DNA of 64,000 nt, taken from assembly GCF_014334325.1 (NCBI RefSeq), contig NZ_JACSET010000005.1, forward strand, positions 146,448 through 210,447, in the 5' to 3' direction. The notes under the pieces were generated by a model. The model was not told the DNA's origin, ran no database searches, and worked only from the letters and a program-made list of their open reading frames with translations. Position numbers and translations under genes: made by a program. This document shows, in pieces, positions 51,090-58,818 of this stretch; position 1 is the first letter of the stretch; each line of letters begins with the position of its first letter. The stretch comes from Treponema sp. Marseille-Q4130 (GTDB lineage: Bacteria; Spirochaetota; Spirochaetia; Treponematales; Treponemataceae).

Positions 51090-52006
51090 ACGGAGGATTG
51101 TTTTCGCTGCAGACGGATGAAGATTTCAATAAGGCGCACAGCAAAGCGCTCTTCAACGAAATACAGCATTTTTTAAATCCCGAAGAAGCATCCCTCATTT
51201 CGTTTGCCGAAATCAAATCGATTTTAAAACCGAAAGACGAAATCTACGTCGGTTTAAAAACGATCCCTATCGACAAAATCGTCGGAAGCGAAGGCCGCTA
51301 TAAAGATTTCGATAACCGCTTTTTTCCGAAAAGCGGATTTTTGCGCGAACGGTGGAAGCACGTCGATGCGGCGCAATACGAATCGATCGTCCTGCCGCCG
51401 ATAAAAGCGTACGAGCTCGGAGGACTTTATTTTGTGCGCGACGGCAATCACCGCGTTTCGGTTGCAAAAGCGCGCGGCATCGAATTCATCGACGCGGAGA
51501 TCGTTTCACTGCAGAGCGAAATAAAATTAAAGCCCGCCTATACGCTGAAATCGATGATAAAAGAGATTATCTCCTACGAAAAGCGGGTGTTCTACACCGA
51601 AACGAATTTCGGAGACATCACCGATTTTTGGTCGCTCGATTTTACGTCAACCGGACAGTACGACATCATCTACAATCACATACTGACCCACAAAGCGTAC
51701 ATCGAAAAAAAACAAAGCTCCGACATGACGATGACCGATGCGATCATGTCGTGGTTCGAAGACGTCTATCTTCCGATAATCAAAGCGATAGACGATCGGC
51801 GCGTCATGCGTTATTTCAAGCAGCACACGAAGAGCGACCTTTACGTGTGGATCATGCGGTATTGGGAAGAGCTGCGGAAAAAATTCGGAGAGGACGTACA
51901 GCTCGACGAAGCGGTGCAGTCCTTTACGCGAAGCAAAAGGATAGGTTTTACCGCCCGCATAAAAAACGGCATCGAGCGTATCATGTTCAAACGGAAAATA
52001 AAATAA
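51086..52006 (+). CDS. ParB-like nuclease-domain protein
   Basis: A 306-residue protein. Residues about 55-155 are a ParB/sulfiredoxin-type domain: GLKTIPIDKIVGSEGRYKDFDNRFFPKSGFLRERWKHVDAAQYESIVLPPIKAYELGGLYFVRDGNHRVSVAKARGIEFIDAEIV. The DGNHRVSVA loop matches the ParB GxHRxxA motif. No helix-turn-helix follows, so this is not a chromosome-partition ParB. The remaining 150 residues are helical and not recognised. ParB-type domains bind or hydrolyse nucleotides such as CTP. Its start overlaps the phosphoesterase stop, so translation is coupled. The longer upstream reading from 50903 is a frame shadow. Confidence 0.75.
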   Translation: MNGGLFSLQTDEDFNKAHSKALFNEIQHFLNPEEASLISFAEIKSILKPKDEIYVGLKTIPIDKIVGSEGRYKDFDNRFFPKSGFLRERWKHVDAAQYESIVLPPIKAYELGGLYFVRDGNHRVSVAKARGIEFIDAEIVSLQSEIKLKPAYTLKSMIKEIISYEKRVFYTETNFGDITDFWSLDFTSTGQYDIIYNHILTHKAYIEKKQSSDMTMTDAIMSWFEDVYLPIIKAIDDRRVMRYFKQHTKSDLYVWIMRYWEELRKKFGEDVQLDEAVQSFTRSKRIGFTARIKNGIERIMFKRKIK

Positions 52007-52134
52007 ATACAACAAAATCGTACGAAAATATCACGTGTCCGCGATAAAATAAAAAATAAAATCGTCACCTTGACTGCTTACCGCTTCAATGGTACAATCT
52101 TCAGTTATATCGTATCAGTATGCGGAGTTAAAAA

Positions 52135-53775
52135 TTGTATTTGATTGATTCTTTTGTACATATACCGATTATCGCGGCGGAGGTATTGCTCGCAGTCCTC
52201 TTCGTGTTGCTCGCCGTCATACGGTATCGCAATACGGCGAAAGCGAGTTTCGTGCTTTACATCGCGCTCGGCATCCTTTTTGCAGGTCTTATCTATACGC
52301 TCCGCTTTTCACGCAGCGTATATCTCGTTATCGCCATGCTCGCTGCGGAATTGCTCGTACTGCCCTATTTCATCATCCTCTCATTCGGCTTTCCCCGAAA
52401 GCGAGAAAAAAAAGAAAAGCCGGAGACGCACGTCGAAGCCGAACGCGATTCGCTTGCAACCATATCGTACGAAAAAAAATTCGACGCGAATGAAGATTTT
52501 GCGACAAAGGCGGCAGAGCTTTTTTCGCTCGACAACAGCTTAAGTCAATTTCTCGACTATTTCAATGCGAAGCTCACTGAAGCTACAAAGGCCGACGGCT
52601 GCGTTATCCTCCTGTCGGACGAGTTCGACAACTTTCTCACCGTCCGATCCATGACCGGATCCTTTCCTTCGCCCTACCGGCTGCCCGATACGCTGCCGCA
52701 TAAACCCGTGCGGGTCGAAGCGAATTTCCGCTACATGCAGTTTCAGCTTTCCGACACGATTTTCGGCGAAACCGCTTCTTCCGGCGAAGCCGTACTTATA
52801 AAAGACGCCTCTCGCGATCCGCGTATTTATCAAAACGGTCCGGAAGATTTCCTCGCGTGCGGCTCCTACATCTGCGTTCCGATCCGCATACAGGGCAGGA
52901 CGGTCGGCGTTTCGGCTCTGTCGCGGGCTCCGAAAAAAGAAGGCTTTTCCGAAATCGATTTCGAACGCGCAAAGACGCTCACCGATGCGGCCGCTTCCGC
53001 ACTCCGCTCGCTTTTGAGCTTTCTCGACTACAGCGAAAAACGAAGCCTCACGGAAGAAGGCAATACGGCGGCAAAATTCCAAAAAAAGCTCATCCCCGAA
53101 AAGATACCCGAAATGCTCGGCGTATCGCTCGGAGTATGGTCGGTGCAAAACGAAAACGTATGCGGGGACTATTACGATATTGTGCCGGTGAAAAAAGACC
53201 GTACACTGTTCGTTATGGCAGATGTCGTCGGAAAAGGCATGAATTCGTTCAGCGTCATGGTGATGATCCGCACGATGTTGCGTATGATAGCCGCGACTCC
53301 GCAAAGCCCCGCTGCTATTCTAAAATGGATCAACCGCGGACTCTGCGCCGAAACCGCCATCGAAGATCACTTTGCGAGCATCGCCCTCATCGATTACAAT
53401 CCTTTAACGCGGAAAACGCAGCTTTCAACGAGCGGCATCAATCCGGTACTCGTCTATAAGGCAAAAACGGATGAGGTCTCCCAGCTGTCTAAACAGAATG
53501 AACCGCTCGGAGTCGAAAAAACGTCGGTATTCGAAGATATAACCGTACAGCTCCAAAGCGGAGACATTCTCGTAAGCTGTACGGACGGCTTACTTGAATC
53601 TCTGAGCGAATCCGGTGTACAATATTCGGCAGCGCGCCTCATGCAAGTTATAAAAACGAATCATGAACTGTCAGGTGCTGACATTGCCGAACGGGTAAAA
53701 GCGGATGTACAACTTCATTCGGGTACCGCCCAACAATATGACGATCAAAGCCTTTTGATTATAAAAATTCGGTAA
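52135..53775 (+). CDS. RsbU-like PP2C phosphatase with membrane and GAF domains
   Basis: A 546-residue protein starting at TTG 52135, with GGAG nine bases before it. Three hydrophobic helices in residues 8-85 anchor it. A GAF domain follows (residues about 125-300: FLDYFNAKLTEATKADGCVILLSDEFDN, DASRDPRIYQNGPEDFLACGSYICVPIRIQGRTVGVSAL). The C-terminal SpoIIE-type PP2C domain has VQNENVCGDYYDIVPVKKDRTLFVMADVVGKGMNSFSVMVMIRTMLR and ITVQLQSGDILVSCTDGLLESLSESG, with the metal-binding Asp residues. It dephosphorylates the STAS protein encoded next, as in RsbU/RsbV/RsbW partner switching. GAF domains sense small molecules, so this is probably the signal input. Confidence 0.87.
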   Translation: MYLIDSFVHIPIIAAEVLLAVLFVLLAVIRYRNTAKASFVLYIALGILFAGLIYTLRFSRSVYLVIAMLAAELLVLPYFIILSFGFPRKREKKEKPETHVEAERDSLATISYEKKFDANEDFATKAAELFSLDNSLSQFLDYFNAKLTEATKADGCVILLSDEFDNFLTVRSMTGSFPSPYRLPDTLPHKPVRVEANFRYMQFQLSDTIFGETASSGEAVLIKDASRDPRIYQNGPEDFLACGSYICVPIRIQGRTVGVSALSRAPKKEGFSEIDFERAKTLTDAAASALRSLLSFLDYSEKRSLTEEGNTAAKFQKKLIPEKIPEMLGVSLGVWSVQNENVCGDYYDIVPVKKDRTLFVMADVVGKGMNSFSVMVMIRTMLRMIAATPQSPAAILKWINRGLCAETAIEDHFASIALIDYNPLTRKTQLSTSGINPVLVYKAKTDEVSQLSKQNEPLGVEKTSVFEDITVQLQSGDILVSCTDGLLESLSESGVQYSAARLMQVIKTNHELSGADIAERVKADVQLHSGTAQQYDDQSLLIIKIR

Positions 53776-53792
53776 AACAGGAAGGGATATCT

Positions 53793-54131
53793 ATGGAACT
53801 GAAAATCCGGAAAAACGGCGACATCTACATCATCGATGTAAACGGAGAGATGGATCTGTATAATTCATACAAGCTCAAAGAGCTCGTCATGAAGATGCTG
53901 GAAAAAAACGTCAAATTCTTTGTCATCAATTTGGAACAGGTCGATTATATCGATTCGTCGGGGATCGGTGCGCTCATCTATATCTGTTCGACGATCAAAA
54001 AGATGAACCTCCACCTTTCCATTGCAAATATCCACGGTTCGGTAAAAAAAGTCATCGAATTGACAAAACTGACGGGGTATTTTCCGATCGCAAACAGCAT
54101 TGAAGAAGCGCTCGAGATGGTCAAAGAATAG
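53793..54131 (+). CDS. Anti-sigma factor antagonist (STAS domain, RsbV type)
   Basis: A 112-residue STAS protein. It has the family start MELKIRKNGDIYIIDVNGEMDLYNSYKLKELVMKMLEKNVKFFVINLEQVDYIDSSGIGALIYICSTIKKMN. The phosphorylated serine is in VDYIDSSGIGAL (residues about 49-60). Phosphorylated by the kinase encoded 124 bases downstream and dephosphorylated by the phosphatase upstream, it releases a partner sigma factor or output protein. Its start is 17 bases after the phosphatase gene, after a GAAGGGA site. No sigma factor gene follows in this window. Confidence 0.9.
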   Translation: MELKIRKNGDIYIIDVNGEMDLYNSYKLKELVMKMLEKNVKFFVINLEQVDYIDSSGIGALIYICSTIKKMNLHLSIANIHGSVKKVIELTKLTGYFPIANSIEEALEMVKE

Positions 54132-54254
54132 CGTATTTTGTACTTGCAAAGCGATACGGAAAAATCGATTTTGAACATAGCGCTTTAGCGTGGAAAATAT
54201 GCCTCATACGCTCAAATTTTTTATACGCCCGTTTATACCAAAGGAGTTTGCCCT

Positions 54255-54803
54255 ATGGCACGCGAAGAAGAAATAAAAGAACTTCACTCGGACGACAATG
54301 ACCCCCTGTTCAATACGGAAAATATGCTTGTAAAAACCTTTCCGTCCGATTTCAGACAGATAAGATATTTTACGCTTCTGATCGTCCAGTCGGCGCCGAC
54401 GGAAATCAGAGAGCTGAACCTGCTCGAACAGCAGATAAGCGAAGTGATCAAAAACGCAGTCAAACACGGCAATCACTGCGACATGAATAAAAAAGTGACG
54501 GTCTGGTATTCGTTCAGTCCCAGTCACGCCCACCTCATCGTACAGGATGAAGGCGAGGGTTTTAAAAACCTTGAAAAATGGAACGAATTCAATCGCAAGA
54601 GAATCGAATGCCTGCACACGCAGAATTTTGAAGACCTCGCAAACTACGTTTCGTTCCGAACGGCATCGAGCGACGAGCACGACGGCGGAAACGCCCTCTT
54701 TGCGGCGGTCGAATATTGGAACGGCGGCTTTGTCTTCAACGGTAAACGCAACGCCGTCGCAATGCTGAAAAAGTTTAAGCAAAAACATCACGCCATTCAC
54801 TGA
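54255..54803 (+). CDS. RsbW-type anti-sigma serine kinase (HATPase domain)
   Basis: A 182-residue protein with AAAGGAG before the ATG. The GHKL ATP-binding domain covers residues about 35-150: LLEQQISEVIKNAVKHGNHCDMNKKVTVWYSFSPSHAHLIVQDEGEGFKNLEKWNE, with the N-box NAVKHG and the G1 box DEGEGF. It is longer than typical 150-residue RsbW because of extra residues at both ends. It would phosphorylate the STAS protein and bind the output partner. No sigma gene is adjacent, so the final target lies elsewhere. The gene is separated from tmRNA by a promoter region. Confidence 0.87.
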   Translation: MAREEEIKELHSDDNDPLFNTENMLVKTFPSDFRQIRYFTLLIVQSAPTEIRELNLLEQQISEVIKNAVKHGNHCDMNKKVTVWYSFSPSHAHLIVQDEGEGFKNLEKWNEFNRKRIECLHTQNFEDLANYVSFRTASSDEHDGGNALFAAVEYWNGGFVFNGKRNAVAMLKKFKQKHHAIH

Positions 54804-54867
54804 CGCGAACCAACGACACGCAGATACGGGAAGCCGCCCGAAAGGCCGATATTTTTTGCAAAAGAAC

Positions 54868-54896
54868 TTGACAAAAGCCTGCAGCGTGAGTATCTT
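54868..54896 (+). promoter_or_regulatory. Promoter of the tmRNA gene
   Basis: TTGACA at 54868-54873, a 17-base spacer and TATCTT at 54891-54896 form a strong sigma70-type promoter. Its start lies about 12 bases before the mature 5' end of tmRNA at 54916, leaving room for 5' processing. Confidence 0.8.
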
Positions 54897-54915
54897 TAAA
54901 AGGATTCCGCTAATC

Positions 54916-55292
54916 GGGGGTGCACCGGTTTCGACGGATACGGGAAAGCTTGTACTGCAGGTAAGGCCGCGTTTCCTTTGAAAACGCAAAAAAACATAAC
55001 TGCCAAACGTGAAGAAGACTTCGTGTCTGAAGACGAACAGTTAGCTCTTGCTGCGTAAGTGGCGACTTAAAGAGCCGGAAACCCGTCCGCACCGCTCCGA
55101 GCTGTCGGGATTTCCGTCGTAAACCGGAGCTTGCTGTGCGCACTGTCCGATATGCGCGCAGGACATCTATCGGAATACGGAGCGGACACCTGCTGTGCCG
55201 TTAAACGCTCCCGACAATCACCCCGCACAGCTACGCCTGTAGATGTACCTGTTTTACGTACCCGGACGGGGGTTCAATTCCCCCCACTTCCA
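54916..55292 (+). ncRNA. ssrA: Transfer-messenger RNA (tmRNA), SsrA
   Basis: A 377-base tmRNA. The 5' acceptor strand GGGGGTG (54916-54922) pairs with CACTTCC (55285-55291) with two G-T pairs; the T stem is GGGGG-TTCAATT-CCCCC (55268-55284) and the discriminator A is at 55292. CCA is not encoded; TTTTT follows. The tag begins at GCC 55002 and ends at TAA 55056-55058, giving AKREEDFVSEDEQLALAA, 18 residues with the usual LAA end and unusually acidic. It rescues stalled ribosomes with SmpB (19282). The prophage integrase gene starts 56 bases beyond the 3' end, marking this as the insertion site. Confidence 0.95.
55268..55292 (+). other. Probable attL of the prophage in the tmRNA 3' end
   Basis: The T-arm and 3' acceptor strand of tmRNA lie directly before an integrase gene on the same strand. 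Many phages integrate in the 3' end of ssrA and restore it. The matching attR is outside the window, so the core cannot be defined. Confidence 0.6.
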
Positions 55293-55348
55293 TTTTTCAG
55301 GGAATTATCGGTTCTGTAATTCTTTGTGGTATAAGAAATTACAGAGCC

Positions 55349-56548
55349 GTGAAAAATATAACAAAGCCCGTGTATACAGAATGTATACAAAACGTCCGCA
55401 AAAAAACGATGGGACGATATAGGGAACACTTTACTCTTTATGCCCGCCGGCGAAAAAACGGCGCAAAGGTTTGGTATTATAAAACCTACTCGCCCGATGG
55501 AGTACGCACGTGCGGAAAATCAACCGGCTTGGAAAGCAAGGCGAAAGCCCGCGCGTACTGCGAAGAATTATTCAAAAAAGGTAAACTCTGGGGCGGTTCG
55601 TGCAAGCTGTTTGGCGATTTTGCCGAAGGCTTTTTCGACGAAACGAGCGCATGGTTCCGCGATCGAATGTCTTGCGGAACGGAAGACTGCCCTGCGCTCT
55701 CACAATCGTATATAAAAACAATTCGGATGCACCTAAAGGCGTATATCCTGCCGTTTTTCCGCGATTGCAAAATGGAAGACTTGCGACCGTCGTTGACGAA
55801 ATTATTCCGCGTCGAATTACTCGAAAAAGGATTTCGGACAGAAAAAGGCGCTATTCGCCCGCTCGCCCCGAAAACAGTAAACAATGTCATATCGACATTC
55901 AAACTGATTACGGATGCCGCGCTCGCCGACGGCATAATAATGTTCGATCCGCTTCGGACGATAAAACCGCTCAAAGGTAACGAACGCCCGCGCGATATGT
56001 ACGATATGGCGGAGTTGAAAAAAATCGTTACAACGGTAAAAGACACCCGTTTATACGTCCCTGTACTTATGGCGATCTGCACGGGAATGAGAGCATCCGA
56101 AGTGCTTGCCGTCCGTGCTGAAACACTGCATGAAAATTATATCGATGTCATCGATCAAGTATACAACGGGCAATATGTACCGTTAAAAACAAAAGAAGCA
56201 CGTAAAATACCGATATGCGTCGAATTACACGATTTGATAATTAATAATTTTCCGAACATGACATACCCACAATTGAGCTGCGAGTTTCGAAAGGTGATTT
56301 CATCGGCAGGGCTTGAGGACGAAAAAAAGAAACGCGGTTTATGTTTCCATTCGTTCCGTCATACATTTAATACCTACCTGCTCGCCGAGAATGTTCCGCC
56401 GCATAAAGTCGCGGCGGTTATGGGACACTCGTCGGGTGCGGGAAGTATGCAAGAGCGCTATACCAACTGGCGCGCGGAGATGATGCCAGAAGTGTATGCG
56501 GCGCAGGAGAAATTATTAAGGGATATTATGACGGAAAATAATTATTAA
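55349..56548 (+). CDS. Tyrosine-type phage integrase
   Basis: A 399-residue protein (GTG start at 55349; an ATG at 55409 giving 379 residues and the start MGRYREHFTLYARRRKNG is equally plausible). The C-terminal catalytic domain has the R-HxxR-H-Y set in GMRASEVLAV, HSFRHTFNTYL, AVMGHSSGAGS and ERYTNW, and the core-binding domain lies upstream (PALSQSYIKTIRMHLKAYILPFFRDCK). An N-terminal arm-type DNA-binding region precedes it. It catalyses insertion into and excision from the tmRNA 3' end. It is oriented away from ssrA, as usual. Confidence 0.92.
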   Translation: MKNITKPVYTECIQNVRKKTMGRYREHFTLYARRRKNGAKVWYYKTYSPDGVRTCGKSTGLESKAKARAYCEELFKKGKLWGGSCKLFGDFAEGFFDETSAWFRDRMSCGTEDCPALSQSYIKTIRMHLKAYILPFFRDCKMEDLRPSLTKLFRVELLEKGFRTEKGAIRPLAPKTVNNVISTFKLITDAALADGIIMFDPLRTIKPLKGNERPRDMYDMAELKKIVTTVKDTRLYVPVLMAICTGMRASEVLAVRAETLHENYIDVIDQVYNGQYVPLKTKEARKIPICVELHDLIINNFPNMTYPQLSCEFRKVISSAGLEDEKKKRGLCFHSFRHTFNTYLLAENVPPHKVAAVMGHSSGAGSMQERYTNWRAEMMPEVYAAQEKLLRDIMTENNY

Positions 56549-56550
56549 TT

Positions 56551-57150
56551 TTATTTTAGCTTTCGTTTTATCATATATTTATGTAGTCTTATCCAAGTAA
56601 CACCTAATTTTCGTGCAATTTCTGATTTACTCTTACCCGCGAGACGTGCACGGCGTATTTGTCCGCCTTTACCTGTTAATTTATAATGGCTTGACGCTTG
56701 CCCTTTTCTTCTGCCAATATGCTTGCCTGCTTTTCGTGCACGTTCCAGCCCTTGTTTAGTCCGCTCTGAAATCAATATCCTTTCTATTTCCGCCGATAGA
56801 CCAAATGCAAAAGCTAAAACTTTCGACTGGATATTATCGCCGAGTTCATATCCCTCTTTTATTGCAATAACTTTTACCCCGCGATCCAAAAGATATTGTA
56901 AAACATCTAAAATCATCATAAGGCTTCGTCCTAGACGTGATAACTCCGTACAAATTATGGTGTCATTTTTCTGTACTGTCGATAACAAAGTGCCTAACTT
57001 TCTTTTTGCCGGCTTTTTTATGCCGCTGATTGTTTCTGATACCCATTGCACATTGCATAATCTATGCGTTTGACAATAAGAGCGTATCGCTAGCTTTTGA
57101 TTTTCACATACCTGCTTACCTGTACTTACCCTAATATAACCGTATACCAT
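56551..57150 (-). CDS. Serine recombinase / DNA invertase
   Basis: A 199-residue resolvase/invertase. The catalytic domain begins MVYGYIRVSTGKQVCENQKLAIRSYC with the catalytic serine (Ser9), has TELSRLGRSLMMILDVLQYLLDRGVKVIAIKEGYELG with the conserved arginines, and the long E-helix (SAEIERILISERTKQGLERARKAGKHIGRRKG). A C-terminal helix-turn-helix (residues about 160-195) reads the site. The invertible segment starts 65 bases upstream of its start codon, at 57216. Length and build fit DNA invertases such as Gin, Hin and Mpi. The gene is AT-rich, like the phage genes. Confidence 0.9.
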   Translation of the reverse strand: MVYGYIRVSTGKQVCENQKLAIRSYCQTHRLCNVQWVSETISGIKKPAKRKLGTLLSTVQKNDTIICTELSRLGRSLMMILDVLQYLLDRGVKVIAIKEGYELGDNIQSKVLAFAFGLSAEIERILISERTKQGLERARKAGKHIGRRKGQASSHYKLTGKGGQIRRARLAGKSKSEIARKLGVTWIRLHKYMIKRKLK

Positions 57151-57215
57151 ATACGCCTCCGCGTAATTATTTCATGCAATAAGATTAAACAATAATTTGT
57201 TTTATGCGGTTTAAT

Positions 57216-57240
57216 AAAAAACGGACGAATTAATTAAACA
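57216..57240 (+). repeat. Left inverted repeat of the invertible segment
   Basis: This 25-base sequence starts AAAAAACGGACG and ends AATTAAACA. It is the exact reverse complement of 57749-57773. In the correct frame it encodes KTDELIKQ, so crossing-over here keeps the reading frame of the tail fibre. It is the probable recombination site of the adjacent invertase. Confidence 0.85.
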
Positions 57241-57466
57241 AGGTCAAGCGACGGCAGTAAATGGATTAAAGGTTCTTGTAGCTGGAGAACATGCTCATGC
57301 AATAGGATCCAGTGATAGTGGCTCTGGAGCATTTCCAAGAGGCTATTATTCCACACAACATTCTGTTTTATCAGGATATGCAGGAAATCATTATCATTCA
57401 TTGTCCGGAGATACTGAAACAAGACCCACTAACTATACTGTCAATCTCTGGCTTCGTACCGCCTAA
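57218..57466 (+). pseudogene. Silent alternative C-terminus of the tail fibre
   Basis: An 82-codon open frame without start codon, in phase from within the left repeat. It reads KTDELIKQGQATAVNGLKVLV, AGEHAHAIGSSDSGSGAFPR, GYYSTQHSVLSGYAGNHYHS and LSGDTETRPTNYTVNLWLRT, then A and a stop at 57464-57466. The end resembles the expressed fibre end (NETRPTNFTHQLWLRIA) while the rest differs, and HAHAIGS/HYHS are tail-collar-like. The stop codon overlaps the expressed gene's stop on the other strand. It becomes the expressed C-terminus when the segment flips. Confidence 0.88.
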
Positions 57467-58812
57467 GCAATACGCAACCATAGTTGATGTGTAAAGTTAG
57501 TAGGTCGGGTTTCATTATCATTGCTTCCCAAATAAATGTTGTCCTGGGCGGTCTTTAATGGTATTCGATCGCCGTAAGACACTTTGTTTTCTTGAGAAGC
57601 ATCAAGACGATTTGTGTCCTTCGAAGAACCACCCCAACTTGAATGGGCTAAATCCACTTTATGATTATGTCCAGCAGTGGTGTTTGCCATACCTGTACCA
57701 TCATACCTACTATTGAGCCACAAACCGTTCTTAGCAGTTGCGTCTTTCTGTTTAATTAATTCGTCCGTTTTTTCTATAAACGCCGCCGCGTTACCTCCCG
57801 TCGCGCGGAAGAACGCTCCTGCATACTGCTCTTGCAACGCCCATTTTGTGCAGACGAATAAATCTTGCGGCGCTTCCTGTTGCGGATATTGTACATACAC
57901 CTCTCCGATGCGCGGACACGATAACCCTTCCCATTTATTCCCGTTCCAAATGACTGTCTGTATCTGTCCCGCCTGTAAGGTTGAATCTCCGTCGCGCGCT
58001 GTAGTGCCACGTATAGTATGTATCTTGCCAGTTGTATTAATAATTTTTACTTCGATACCTGCATACGATCCATCGCCGATTGTTAATATTATTTGCTCGG
58101 GTGCTGTAATTGCAATCGTCTTATCAAAATCTATTCTGCCGATGTTCTGTGATACAGATATAGATAAACGTTTTTCGGTTTCAATTTGTTGCTTATTTGC
58201 ATTCCATATAACAGCCGCCCCATTCTCCATTTCTGCATCTTCCGAGCGTAATACAATCGGACGCGTACCATTATTATTTCCAGCTCTCGCTGTTCCGTTT
58301 TTATCAAATCCAATGATATAATCTTTTTCTCCGTCACATTTATTTGCTTTCAGCCCCGAAATCTCGTTATTGTTTAATATACCAGACACACCGTCGCGAA
58401 CGCTGACAATATTATTTTTTATATGTACGTTTGAAAATTGTGCTTTACCGTTTCCCTTTTGTATAATATTTCCGGCAACCGTCAATTTTTGTAAATCAAC
58501 GACACCGTTTACAATAGTATCGACAGCTTTTTTAATGATATTTTTTATCGCAGCAATAACTTGACCTTTGCTTCCGTCAGCTTCTTTTCCGTCTTCACTG
58601 ATTACCGCGTTGAGTTCATCCTCTACTACTGCCAAGCCAGTATTTAAGTCGGTGATACACTTCGAATTTTTATGCCACGCCCAATTCAGCCATTCGGCAG
58701 GCAGTACATCTGCCTGTTTAAATCCCGATGCGTATTTTACAGCGTCAGGCGTGGCTTTGACGGCATTTTCTCCGAATATTGCATATTTATCAAAAGTCTG
58801 TGTTTCAATCAT
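57463..58812 (-). CDS. Phage tail fibre, expressed form
   Basis: A 449-residue tail fibre. The N-terminal part (MIETQTFDKYAIFGENAVKATPDAVKYASGFKQADVLPAEWLNWAWHKNSKCI) is the baseplate-attaching part, the middle is a long fibrous beta-rich region (residues 130-320), and the C-terminal 90 residues after EKTDELIKQ are switchable: AGHNHKVDLAHSSWGG and NETRPTNFTHQLWLRIA. The phrase EKTDELIKQ near residue 352 is the site of the right inverted repeat. Its end is tail-to-tail with the silent version. It probably recognises a cell-surface receptor. The next gene upstream is six bases away. Confidence 0.9.
   Translation of the reverse strand: MIETQTFDKYAIFGENAVKATPDAVKYASGFKQADVLPAEWLNWAWHKNSKCITDLNTGLAVVEDELNAVISEDGKEADGSKGQVIAAIKNIIKKAVDTIVNGVVDLQKLTVAGNIIQKGNGKAQFSNVHIKNNIVSVRDGVSGILNNNEISGLKANKCDGEKDYIIGFDKNGTARAGNNNGTRPIVLRSEDAEMENGAAVIWNANKQQIETEKRLSISVSQNIGRIDFDKTIAITAPEQIILTIGDGSYAGIEVKIINTTGKIHTIRGTTARDGDSTLQAGQIQTVIWNGNKWEGLSCPRIGEVYVQYPQQEAPQDLFVCTKWALQEQYAGAFFRATGGNAAAFIEKTDELIKQKDATAKNGLWLNSRYDGTGMANTTAGHNHKVDLAHSSWGGSSKDTNRLDASQENKVSYGDRIPLKTAQDNIYLGSNDNETRPTNFTHQLWLRIA
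57749..57773 (-). repeat. Right inverted repeat of the invertible segment, inside the fibre gene
   Basis: Perfect 25-base inverse match to 57216-57240, within codons EKTDELIKQ of the fibre gene. Together they bound a 558-base segment. The bases outside the repeats differ, so the matching ends are well defined. Confidence 0.85.
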
Positions 58813-58818
58813 TTTTTA

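Noticed and set aside
57312-57494. Plus-strand open frame within the invertible segment
   Set aside because: It is a different frame from the fibre C-terminus; the meaningful frame is 57218-57466, which aligns with the expressed fibre end.
57463-58812. Diversity-generating retroelement target in the tail fibre
   Set aside because: No reverse transcriptase and no template repeat is nearby; variation is explained by the invertible segment.
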